Positions 32,849-40,386 of a stretch of DNA of 40,386 nt are shown one piece after another. Source of the DNA: Candidatus Baldrarchaeota archaeon (GTDB taxonomy: Archaea; Asgardarchaeota; Baldrarchaeia; Baldrarchaeales; DXJG01). The translations under genes were made by a program, and so were the position numbers. Location: contig JAUQZC010000145.1 of assembly GCA_030587435.1 (NCBI GenBank), positions 1 through 40,386 of the forward strand, in the 5' to 3' direction. The notes beneath the pieces are model-generated. The model was not told the origin of the DNA. It made no database searches and saw only the letters and a program-made list of their open reading frames with translations. Each line of letters begins with the position of its first letter. The first letter of the stretch is position 1.

Positions 32849-33522
32849 TTATTTAATGCCTGTGATTCTAATTCCAGCATTTTTAACTCCATACTTTATA
32901 TTGATGCTAATTAAGAATGCAGTTAATTCTTCGATTACATGAGCATTTTCTAAGGGACCTCCATCTATTGCCCTTACCCCCGGTATTAGTTCCGCCAGTT
33001 TCATGACTTTCCTTTTTGCTTCTTCTTCATCACCACAAACGATAACATCGCAATCAACATCCTCATCTAAGTTCTGCACGGCGTCAGCAGGCACGTTCTT
33101 AAAAGCTGCAACAACCTTAACTCCTTTTGGTACTAGTTGTTCGGTTAATTTTGCTGCAGAACCTGTCCAAACTCCGAGAGTCTTGGTAGGTGGTCCGTCT
33201 ATAGCCGTTGCCAGCGGTACAATCACATCTACAAGAATTTTTCCAGGTTCTAAAGCGTCTCTAATACTTTTTAAGATACCAATTTGTGCAAAAAATGGAA
33301 CTGACAAAACAACTATGTCGGCTTCTGCTGCGGTTTCATAGTTAACCTTTCCTTCTACTTTTACATCTTTCCTAATATTGTCCGCATTTTTTCAACAGTT
33401 TTCTTAGCTTTCTCCTCTTTTCTACTACCAATAATGATATGTTTCCCAGCCTTAGCCCAACGTAGCGCTAAGCCAAACCCTAAGTCTCCTGTTCCTCCAA
33501 TAACAGCTATTTTTTCGGTCAT
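32849..33522 (-). pseudogene. F420-dependent NADP reductase (NpdG-like), frameshifted
   Basis: The 5' part (33522-33361) encodes MTEKIAVIGGTGDLGFGLALRWAKAGKHIIIGSRKEEKA, the NADP-binding Rossmann start of F420H2:NADP oxidoreductase, with GGAGGT 6 bases before ATG 33522. It stops at 33361. A frame shifted by -1 continues at once with KVEGKVNYETAAEADIVVLSVPFFAQ and runs to 32849 with the rest of the family (VPLATAIDGPP, VKVVAAFKNVPADAVQ, GGPLENAHVIEELTAFL). Inserting one A in the run at about 33368-33370 would restore one ORF of about 224 residues, the normal length. The break may be a real inactivation or a homopolymer sequencing error. The enzyme would exchange electrons between F420 and NADP. 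Confidence 0.85.
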
Positions 33523-33820
33523 ATACATACCTCCGGGAAGTAAAGTAATGGGGGTCTGATGCATTTTAAATTTTCTCTAACAAACATTGAAACGTCATGA
33601 TCTATAAATCCCATCTATAATAATATCATATGTTAATAAAGAAAAAACTGAGAAAAAAGTATTTAAGTCTAAATTACCAGAAATGGGCGAAAAAACAAAT
33701 ATCGTGGGCATAGGCGGTTTGCACAAAATAGATGGCGGATTTCACCTATAGTTAGAAACCTAACCGAAAATAAACAATAAATATCAATTTTTGTTAAACT
33801 GTAGGAGCTGGGTGTAAAAG

Positions 33821-34870
33821 ATGGAAAAATATATGGTATTGTCGAAGAAAAAACTTGGTGTGCTAGTTGAACGATTCTTGAAAGAATTTCAAGTTTATGG
33901 TCCAACGGAAAAAAACGGAATAATTGCTTTTGAAAAAATATCGGATTGGTCAGAACTTAGGTTGGATGTGGCTGGGGTTCCACTGCTTCCACCCAAAAAA
34001 ATATTTTTCCCCCCAGAAGAGGTTCTTTTCACCTTTAAAATAAGAAATAATAACGATGTAGAAATTGGTGACCCCTTGGACAAAATAAAGGAAGAAAAAC
34101 GAGTTCTTATTGGAATTAGGCCTTGTGATGTACATGGATTAACTTTACTAGATAAAGTGTTCATTAGTGAAATAGTTGATCCTTATTACGTAACTCGCAG
34201 GAAAAACACGATAATAATCTGTATAACCTGCAATAATCCAACTGAGTATTGTTTCTGTAATTTTACTAAAAGCGGGCCATCAATTAAAGAGGGGTTCGAT
34301 TTACTGCTTACGGATATCGGCCAGTTCTTTCTTGTTGAAATAGGAAGTGAGAAGGGAAAGGATATTATAAACTCCAATTCAGATCTATTCCAAGAGGCAA
34401 CTGAAAATGATCTTATCAAGCGTGATCAGAAAATACGTGAAGTTGAAGAAAAATTATCAAGAAACCAACTGACAGGGGCTAATGAGCTATATCAAAAGCT
34501 TATAAGAGTTTTTAATGATGAACTCTGGAATGAATATGGAAGGAAGTGTGTTGCTTGTGGGAAATGTAACTTTGCGTGCCCAACTTGCCATTGTTTTGAC
34601 GTATACGACGTAATGGAACTAACACTTAAGGAGGGCAAAAGAATAAGAAAATGGGATGCATGTCACTTTTTAAGCTTCACTCGAGTTGCTGGAGGAGAAA
34701 TATTCAGAAAAGAGAGAATATCTCGGGTTAAACAAAGAATATACGATAAATATTGTTATCCTGTAGATGAATTTGGAAGTATCTTTTGTGTAGGATGTGG
34801 TCGTTGTATACATGTCTGTACTGCTGGAATCGACATAAGAGAAATTCTCAAAAAAGTCTTAGGGATGTAA
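33821..34870 (+). CDS. hydB: group 3b [NiFe] hydrogenase, beta subunit (iron-sulfur)
   Basis: 349 residues, related to the beta subunit of archaeal sulfhydrogenases and to AsrA. The middle domain contains the RPCDVHGLTLLD stretch and CNNPTEYCFCN. Two [4Fe-4S] motifs lie near the C-terminus: CVACGKCNFACPTCHC from C243 and CVGCGRCIHVCTAGID from C323. It passes electrons between the hydrogenase dimer and the flavin subunit. First of four packed genes in the order beta-gamma-delta-alpha, which is diagnostic of group 3b. A TATA-like element may lie around 33776-33785. Confidence 0.92.
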   Translation: MEKYMVLSKKKLGVLVERFLKEFQVYGPTEKNGIIAFEKISDWSELRLDVAGVPLLPPKKIFFPPEEVLFTFKIRNNNDVEIGDPLDKIKEEKRVLIGIRPCDVHGLTLLDKVFISEIVDPYYVTRRKNTIIICITCNNPTEYCFCNFTKSGPSIKEGFDLLLTDIGQFFLVEIGSEKGKDIINSNSDLFQEATENDLIKRDQKIREVEEKLSRNQLTGANELYQKLIRVFNDELWNEYGRKCVACGKCNFACPTCHCFDVYDVMELTLKEGKRIRKWDACHFLSFTRVAGGEIFRKERISRVKQRIYDKYCYPVDEFGSIFCVGCGRCIHVCTAGIDIREILKKVLGM

Positions 34871-34871
34871 A

Positions 34872-35696
34872 ATGAAAAACGTATACATTCCCGATATTGT
34901 AACAATATCAGAAATTAGAGAAGAAACTCCCGACATAAAAACCTTCAAACTTATCTTTAAAGATAAGGAAGTTCAAAGAAACTTTAACTACAAGCCAGGA
35001 CAATTTATCGAGTTATCAGTTTTCGGTTATGGTGAGGCACCATTCTCGATATCGTCATCACCGAATCAGCAGAACTTCTTTGAGATAACAGTAAAAAGAG
35101 TAGGCGATGTCACAAACGCGTTATTTAAATTAAATGAAGGAAACGCTGTTGGAGTACGAGGTCCTTTTGGAAACGGCTTTCCAACACACAAATTTGAGGA
35201 TAAAAACATACTGTTTATCGGTGGCGGAATAGGACTTGCACCATTGAGATCGCTTATAAATTTCGTTCTCTCAAATCGCGAAAAATACGGTGAATTAACA
35301 TTAATGTATGGAGCAAGAACACCAAAAGACATAGTATTCAAAAAGGAGATAGAAACATGGAAAAAACACGTGGACGTACATTTAACAGTTGATGTAGGCG
35401 ACGAGACTTGGAAAGGAACCGTAGGGGTTGTAACAGTACTATTTAAGGAAATCGAAGTAGATCCGAAGAACACCGTTGCTGTAATGTGTGGTCCACCAAT
35501 AATGATGCACTTTGTGACAAAAGAACTCCTGAAATTAGGGTTTCCGGAAGATCAAATATTTCTATCTCTTGAGCGATTAATGAAATGCGGCATAGGGATA
35601 TGTGGACACTGCAACATAGGAAGAAAATACGTATGCAAACACGGGCCAGTCTTTACCTATAAAGAAACTAAAGATTTCCTAGAAACAGCAATTTAG
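34872..35696 (+). CDS. hydG: group 3b [NiFe] hydrogenase, gamma subunit (FAD/NAD(P)-binding)
   Basis: 274 residues of the ferredoxin-NADP reductase fold. APFSISSSP near 57-65 is the flavin-binding motif. GGGIGLAPLRSL near 116 is the NAD(P)-side P-loop. C-terminal Cys residues in CGIGICGHCNIGRKYVC hold a [2Fe-2S] cluster, as in PyrK-like and sulfhydrogenase gamma subunits. It reduces or oxidises NAD(P)H in the cytoplasmic complex. It starts 1 base after the hydB stop. Confidence 0.93.
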   Translation: MKNVYIPDIVTISEIREETPDIKTFKLIFKDKEVQRNFNYKPGQFIELSVFGYGEAPFSISSSPNQQNFFEITVKRVGDVTNALFKLNEGNAVGVRGPFGNGFPTHKFEDKNILFIGGGIGLAPLRSLINFVLSNREKYGELTLMYGARTPKDIVFKKEIETWKKHVDVHLTVDVGDETWKGTVGVVTVLFKEIEVDPKNTVAVMCGPPIMMHFVTKELLKLGFPEDQIFLSLERLMKCGIGICGHCNIGRKYVCKHGPVFTYKETKDFLETAI

Positions 35697-35706
35697 AGGG
35701 ATATAA

Positions 35707-36435
35707 ATGATTAATAAAAAACCTAAGGTTGGAATATTTAGTTTAGCGTCATGTGAAGGATGCATAGTACAAATACTAAACCTAGAAGATCAAATACTCG
35801 ACTTATTAAGTAAAGTGGATATTGTAGATTTTAGAGTACTGAAAGAAGAAAAGGAAAAAGTACCCCTTGACATAGCGTTTATCGAGGGATGTATAACAAG
35901 TGAAAAAGACGTTAAAAAAGTGAAAGAACTAAGAGAAACTTCAAAAATTTTAGTAGCACTCGGTGAATGTGCCTGTACAGGCGGGAAATTCCTAGTGAAG
36001 GATTTCAAAAATCATGAAAATCCATTACAGCTGAAAGAAGCATTAGTTAACGCGCAACCACTTGACCAGTACGTAACTGTTGATTATTATCTATATGGAT
36101 GCCCAATAGACAAAAACGAGTTTTTAGAGCTTTTCAAGAATCTCCTAATTGGAAAAACGCCAAGACCCAAATCTTACAATGTCTGTGCCGAATGTATACT
36201 ACATGAAAAAGCTTGTCTTATCGAAGCAGGATTACCTTGTCTCGGACCAATCATAAGGGGAGGATGCAACGCAATTTGTCCATCCGTTGGTAAAGAATGT
36301 ATAGGTTGCCGTGGACTTGCTGAAGATGCAAACATAGATTCGCTTATTGAAATTTTCCAGAAACACAAGATAGAAGTGCCAAGTTTCCTTAAACATCTTC
36401 AAAAACTGCAAAAAAGCGAGGTCGAGAGGAGGTAA
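35707..36435 (+). CDS. hydD: group 3b [NiFe] hydrogenase, small (delta) subunit
   Basis: 242 residues. The N-terminal SLASCEGC motif, GECACTGG near the middle, and CLGPIIRGGCNAICPSVGKECIGCRG toward the C-terminus provide the Cys ligands of the iron-sulfur clusters. There is no Tat signal, consistent with a cytoplasmic enzyme. It pairs with the large subunit downstream. GAGGG precedes the ATG, and the gene sits 10 bases after hydG. Confidence 0.93.
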   Translation: MINKKPKVGIFSLASCEGCIVQILNLEDQILDLLSKVDIVDFRVLKEEKEKVPLDIAFIEGCITSEKDVKKVKELRETSKILVALGECACTGGKFLVKDFKNHENPLQLKEALVNAQPLDQYVTVDYYLYGCPIDKNEFLELFKNLLIGKTPRPKSYNVCAECILHEKACLIEAGLPCLGPIIRGGCNAICPSVGKECIGCRGLAEDANIDSLIEIFQKHKIEVPSFLKHLQKLQKSEVERR

Positions 36436-36441
36436 TCTGAA

Positions 36442-37731
36442 TTGAGTGACATAATCACAATAAAGGATATTCCAAAAATTGAAGGTCATCTAACTGTGAC
36501 GGTGGAACTTGAAAATGAAGTAGTTAAAGAGTTAAGAGTAGAGGCTACAGAAGGTATTCGTCTAGTTGAAGAAATATTGAAAGGAAAAAGCTATAGAGAA
36601 ATACCAGACATTGCAAGCAGAATGTGCGGAGTGTGCCCTGTCATACATAAAGTTTCATCAACTCAGGCAGTGGAGAAAGCTCTTGGAATAGAATTACCCG
36701 AAGAACTTGAATATTTACGCGAAATATTAGTAATCGGAGGCCATCTACAAAGCCACGTGCTTCACCTGTTCTTTTTCGTTCTACCAGATTTTTTGGGATA
36801 CGAAAGCATATTGTCAATGCTTCCAAAATATGAAAAAGACGTGAAGAAAGCACTTAAAATGAAAAAATTAGCAAACATCATAACCGAAATCATAGGTGGA
36901 CGAGCAGTTCACCCAGTTACTCCTATAGTAGGGGGTTTTTCGACTCTACCGACAAAACATAAATTAGAAAGCCTACTCAGGGTGGCTAAAGAATTTAAAG
37001 AAGAAGCTTTAGAAGCCGTTAATTTAATATTTTCGCTTGAAATGCCGTCTTTTGAAAGAAAAACCGATTACTTAGCTGTAAGCAAAGAGGGCAAAATACC
37101 TCTACTTGAAGGCAATGTAACTTTACTCCACGGATCAAGTTTCCCCCCTGAAATGTATCATGACTTTATAAAAGGTATAAGAGTACCATATTCCACAGCC
37201 AGACACTATCTCCTCAGAAATAGTGAGAGTAGTTATATGGTTGGCGCACTAGCTAGAATTAATATAAATTACAAGTATCTTTCCGATACCGCTAAAGAAT
37301 TTTTAAAAACTTACGGACTAAAGTTTCCTAGCTACTCTCCCTTTATGAATAATGTTGCTCAAGCATTAGAAATAATACACTTCATCGATGAAGCAATTTC
37401 TCTCGTAGAAAAATTAATCGAAACACAACCATCAAAGAATAGGGTCGACTTTGAAATCAGGGAAGGAGAGGGTGTAGCTGCAACAGAAGCACCCAGAGGA
37501 CTACTAATTCATCACTACAAAATAAATAAACACGGAAAAGTTGAAGCAGCCAATATAATTACCCCAACCGCACAAAATCTCAGAAACTTACAAGAAGACC
37601 TAAAAAAATACGTGCCCCAAATATTAAACCTTCCAAGAGACAAAATGACTTTAGAAGCAGAGAAACTTGTCCGCGCTTATGATCCGTGCGTTTCATGTGC
37701 AGCAAGATTCTTAAAAATAGAATCTACATAA
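36442..37731 (+). CDS. hydA: group 3b [NiFe] hydrogenase, large (alpha) subunit
   Basis: 429 residues. The nickel-binding L1 motif is RMCGVCPVIH (C62, C65) and L2 is DPCVSCAAR (C416, C419), so all four Ni-Fe cysteines are present. The residue after the L2 motif is Arg rather than His. A 7-residue tail follows it, which may be removed by a maturation protease. The active site interconverts H2 with protons; with the other subunits it couples this to NAD(P)H and possibly sulfur reduction. The start is TTG with GGAGG about 8 bases upstream. No maturation genes (hyp, protease) are in the window. Confidence 0.94.
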   Translation: MSDIITIKDIPKIEGHLTVTVELENEVVKELRVEATEGIRLVEEILKGKSYREIPDIASRMCGVCPVIHKVSSTQAVEKALGIELPEELEYLREILVIGGHLQSHVLHLFFFVLPDFLGYESILSMLPKYEKDVKKALKMKKLANIITEIIGGRAVHPVTPIVGGFSTLPTKHKLESLLRVAKEFKEEALEAVNLIFSLEMPSFERKTDYLAVSKEGKIPLLEGNVTLLHGSSFPPEMYHDFIKGIRVPYSTARHYLLRNSESSYMVGALARININYKYLSDTAKEFLKTYGLKFPSYSPFMNNVAQALEIIHFIDEAISLVEKLIETQPSKNRVDFEIREGEGVAATEAPRGLLIHHYKINKHGKVEAANIITPTAQNLRNLQEDLKKYVPQILNLPRDKMTLEAEKLVRAYDPCVSCAARFLKIEST

Positions 37732-37739
37732 TCAACCAT

Positions 37740-39149
37740 TTAAAATAGCAAGATCAAAGTTTCAAGCAAGTTCAAGACATGTTTGCCTTTCTCTGTCAGC
37801 TGATAATATTTTCTTCTTTCTTTCCAATCACTTTTTACAAGCTCCTTTTCTTCCAACTCATTTAAGTGCTGGTAAACAGCTTGAATACTTATATCCTTCC
37901 CCAAAGCTTTCCACAATTCATATCCATAAGAAACTCCCATATCAAGGAGTTTTAAAATTTGAAGCTTAACACCTAGGCTCTTTCTAAAGCTAATTTTCTT
38001 CCCTCTACGAATAATTGCTTCTAAAACGTATGGGGCTTTTAATCCGCTTGCTGTTATCAAGCAGACAACCTTATCGCTTTTATTGATAATTCCTTCGTTC
38101 AATAAGTTTGAAAGAGCGGCTATAGTTGAAGCACTTGCTGGTTCGGCAAATAAGCCTTCGGTTTTGGCGAGAAGTTTTTCTGCCAACATGATTTGATTAT
38201 CAGAAACAGCTACAGCAATACCATTAGAATTTTTAATAGCTTTTAAAGCAAGAAAACTGTTAGCAGGATTCTTAACCAATATAGCTAATGCCTGCGTATT
38301 TATACCCATTTTCTCAAAACTGTTGTCTTTTTTATTTAAAAACATCTTTACTATTGGAGAACATCCTTCTGCTTGAACACCCACCATATGGGGTAAATTT
38401 TCCAAAATACCCATTTCCCTTAACTCGATAAATCCTTTCCAAAGAGAATAGATTGTTCCACCACTCCCCATGGGGACTATAACCCAATCGGGGATCCCCA
38501 TTTTCTCAACTATTTCAAAAGATATAGTTTTTTGGCCCTCGATAGTTAAAGAATTATGTTCAGCGGTTGCATCATAAAAATTCTTATCTGTAAGGATTCT
38601 TTTAACGAAAATTAAAGAATCGTCTAATGTTTCTCCTTTTTCCACCACTTCTGCATCATAAATAAACATCTGAGCAAGTTTCCCGATGTGAGTTGCTTTA
38701 GGAACGATGATCTTTGCATGAATATGAGCTTTTGCGCAATATGCAGCAATAGATGCACCAAGATTACCATTAGACGCGCAAACTATTTTCTTATATCCAT
38801 AATCTAATGCTTGAGAAACCATTAAAGCTGCAGCCCGGTCTCTGAATGAATTTGTTGGGTTTAAAGTTTCATCCTTAAGAAATATAGTTTTTAATCCTAT
38901 TTTTCTCGCTAAATCTTCAGCTATCTTGAGCGGAGTTCCTCCTTCACCTAAAGTTATTCTTCTTCGTATATTGGGCAAAATTTTTTCATATCTCCAAATA
39001 TTACCATTTCTAGTGGCTTCAAAATTAAAATCGATGTTTTCATAGTCATAAACATATTCTAATAATGTGCCGCATTTTTCACATAGATAATTAGGCCCCA
39101 TTTCTTTAGAAACATTTCCACATTTCGGACACTTTAAAATGTACGTCAT
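37740..39149 (-). CDS. threonine-synthase-like fold-type II protein fused to a winged helix, PLP lysine replaced
   Basis: 469 residues. Residues 7-27 form a zinc ribbon (CPKCG, CEKCG) as in archaeal threonine synthases. The PLP-fold core spans about 60-385 and includes TLGEGGTPL, SNGNLGASIAAY and the phosphate-binding VPMGSGGT. At the Schiff-base site the usual NPTGSFKDRG reads NPTNSFRDRA: the catalytic Lys is Arg103 (codon AGA at 38841-38843, minus strand). Residues about 388-469 are a PadR-like winged helix (GVSYGYELWKAL, SIQAVYQHLNELEEKELVKSDW, YQLTEKGKHVLNLL). I read it as a likely ligand-sensing regulator, not an enzyme. The gene is tail-to-tail with hydA and divergent from gins23. Confidence 0.85.
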   Translation of the reverse strand: MTYILKCPKCGNVSKEMGPNYLCEKCGTLLEYVYDYENIDFNFEATRNGNIWRYEKILPNIRRRITLGEGGTPLKIAEDLARKIGLKTIFLKDETLNPTNSFRDRAAALMVSQALDYGYKKIVCASNGNLGASIAAYCAKAHIHAKIIVPKATHIGKLAQMFIYDAEVVEKGETLDDSLIFVKRILTDKNFYDATAEHNSLTIEGQKTISFEIVEKMGIPDWVIVPMGSGGTIYSLWKGFIELREMGILENLPHMVGVQAEGCSPIVKMFLNKKDNSFEKMGINTQALAILVKNPANSFLALKAIKNSNGIAVAVSDNQIMLAEKLLAKTEGLFAEPASASTIAALSNLLNEGIINKSDKVVCLITASGLKAPYVLEAIIRRGKKISFRKSLGVKLQILKLLDMGVSYGYELWKALGKDISIQAVYQHLNELEEKELVKSDWKERRKYYQLTEKGKHVLNLLETLILLF

Positions 39150-39234
39150 AAAATTTTCAACTCCACAAAAGCTATTAATTGAAATAATCCCACATTTTTT
39201 AAGCTATTCGTTATAATTTCATTAGGTGACATTA

Positions 39235-39795
39235 ATGTCAACTTTCTTTACTGACGAAGACACGGAGCTAAAAAGACTTTCCTTTAAACTAAAAAATATG
39301 ATTGTAAAAATAAAGATACTTGAAGATATACCACAGTTATCTCTGGGAAAGAAAAACATCGGACCTTTTAAAAAAGATGATATTATAGAACTTCGACTTT
39401 GGCAAGCAATACCACTAATAGAGGAGGGGAAAGCTGAACTTAAAGAATTTCCAATTAATGTATCGTATACAGACATTTACAAATATGTATGGAAAGAAAC
39501 ACAAATACCGGAAATTCAAGAACTAAAAAATATGTCGTATATAGGGTTAAAGCATGGAGAAAAGCTGAGAAAAACGACAAAAGAAAACATCGAGAAGTTT
39601 AAAATAGCATTAAGAGATCTTATCACTGTAAGAACAGGGAAAATCATAAAGTTATCTATGCAAAACTCCGAATTATCAACATCTACTAAATCATTACTAC
39701 CAGAAGAAAAAATACTTTACAAATATCTTTCAAAAATCTTGTCTACTTGGAAGAGAAGAGTATTAGAAGGAGAAAAACATGAATATGAAGATTGA
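39235..39795 (+). CDS. GINS subunit, Gins23-like
   Basis: 186 residues from ATG 39235, favoured over GTG 39226 by GGTGA 5 bases upstream. The small beta domain comes first (KKNIGPFKKDDIIELRLWQAIPLIEEGKAEL) and the helical domain after it (about 85-180). This B-then-A order is that of Psf2/Psf3-type Gins23, not Gins51. GINS is part of the CMG helicase with Cdc45/GAN and MCM. It overlaps the mcm start, as seen in some Crenarchaeota, which supports the assignment. Confidence 0.85.
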   Translation: MSTFFTDEDTELKRLSFKLKNMIVKIKILEDIPQLSLGKKNIGPFKKDDIIELRLWQAIPLIEEGKAELKEFPINVSYTDIYKYVWKETQIPEIQELKNMSYIGLKHGEKLRKTTKENIEKFKIALRDLITVRTGKIIKLSMQNSELSTSTKSLLPEEKILYKYLSKILSTWKRRVLEGEKHEYED

Positions 39796-40386
39796 AGGAA
39801 TATTTGACCCCATTGAAAGATTTGAAGATTTTATTAAAAGCTACAGAACAGAGGATGGAACCTACAAATATCGTGTTATGCTACAAAAAATGTCGCTAAC
39901 AGGCAGTAAGTCGCTTGTAATAGATTTTGAAGATTTATTAAGATTCGATCCTGAACTCGCTAAAAAAACACTTGAAAACCCAGAGGAATTTATTGAATCA
40001 GCTTCAAGAGCAATAAAAAATGTCATGCTAATAGAGGACCCCGATTACGCTAAAAAAATAGAAAAATTCTACCCTAGATTTAAAAACCTCCCAGAAAAAA
40101 TATCATTAAGAAAAATAAGATCCCACCACATAGGGCAACTCGTGGCTATAGATGGCATAATAACAAGGGCAAGCGAAGTAAAACCACAACTAATTGAAGC
40201 TGTTTTTGAATGCCAACGATGCCACGAAAAAATAGTGGTCCTCCAAGAAGAGGGGAAATACACCCCCCCTGTCCAATGTACAAATCCAACATGTAGAAGA
40301 AAAGGACCATTCAAACTAATAGTCGAAGAATCAAAATTTATCGACTGGCAAAAAATACGCGTACAAGAAAGACCTGAAGACCTACC
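39779..40386 (+). CDS. mcm: MCM replicative helicase, N-terminal part (runs off the window)
   Basis: The first 202 residues of MCM. The N-terminal helical domain includes IDFEDLLRFDPELAKKTLENPEEFIE. The OB-fold domain begins with IRSHHIGQLVAIDGIITRASEVKP. The zinc-binding Cys set is CQRCHE (C145, C148) and CTNPTC. The AAA+ part lies beyond the edge. The ATG at 39779 lies 16 bases inside gins23 with AAGGAG upstream; ATG 39785 is an alternative. Translational coupling of the two helicase components is likely. Confidence 0.95.
   Translation, partial: MNMKIEGIFDPIERFEDFIKSYRTEDGTYKYRVMLQKMSLTGSKSLVIDFEDLLRFDPELAKKTLENPEEFIESASRAIKNVMLIEDPDYAKKIEKFYPRFKNLPEKISLRKIRSHHIGQLVAIDGIITRASEVKPQLIEAVFECQRCHEKIVVLQEEGKYTPPVQCTNPTCRRKGPFKLIVEESKFIDWQKIRVQERPEDL

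Noticed and set aside
40069..40314. 81-residue minus-strand ORF at the window end
   Set aside because: It is antisense to the clearly coding N-terminal part of MCM, with no family features.

Overview
The window is an AT-rich archaeal chromosome segment. The markers are unambiguous: RNA polymerase with RpoH, an unsplit RpoB and a split A'/A'', archaeal ribosomal proteins, EF-1A, TFB, Orc1/Cdc6, RFC, GINS, MCM, archease, an SmAP and intron-bearing tRNAs. An unsplit rpoB, a crenarchaeal-type RpoB C-terminus, FtsZ and tRNA introns in the D- and T-loops point to a TACK-grade lineage (Bathyarchaeia- or Korarchaeia-like). I cannot place it more finely. Many genes start just after a GGTGA or GGAGG Shine-Dalgarno motif, often overlapping the upstream stop codon.

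Layout. 1-22: 3' end of a tRNA. 268-9054: transcription/translation operon rpoH-rpoB-rpoA1-rpoA2-rpl30e-nusA, then rps12. 9218-10849: EF-1A and rps10. 11104-11717: tRNA-Ser(UGA) with two introns, then archease. 11730-12201 (minus): a small winged-helix locus that looks frameshifted. 12328-16194: SPOUT methyltransferase, then L3-L4-L23-L2; the rest of the usual S10 operon is absent. 16299-17665: a short ribbon-helix-helix gene (CdrS-like) overlapping ftsZ. 17864-18295 (minus): SmAP3-type Sm protein. 18731-21561: TFB paralogue, type IV pilus/secretion ATPase and a pilin-like peptide, apparently one operon. 21592-21729 (minus): tRNA-Met(CAU) with two introns. 21800-24350 (minus): korABC 2-oxoacid:ferredoxin oxidoreductase. 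24548-26725: EF-2-family protein with Met in place of the diphthamide His. 26922-26999: tRNA-Gly(CCC). 27163-27636 (minus): Lrp-type regulator. 28044-32615: orc1/cdc6, small winged-helix protein and truA (plus strand), then rfcS-rfcL (minus). 32849-33522 (minus): frameshifted F420-dependent NADP reductase. 33821-37731: four-subunit group 3b [NiFe] hydrogenase. 37740-39149 (minus): threonine-synthase-like protein fused to a winged helix, lacking the PLP lysine. 39235-end: gins23 and the start of mcm.

Most of the window is core information processing. The hydrogenase, KorABC and the remains of an NpdG-type reductase suggest anaerobic ferredoxin-, NAD(P)H- and F420-linked metabolism. The parts most worth a second look are the EF-2 without its diphthamide site, the threonine-synthase-like/winged-helix fusion with Lys-to-Arg at the PLP position, the TFB-pilus ATPase-pilin operon, and the two tRNAs with introns at unusual positions.
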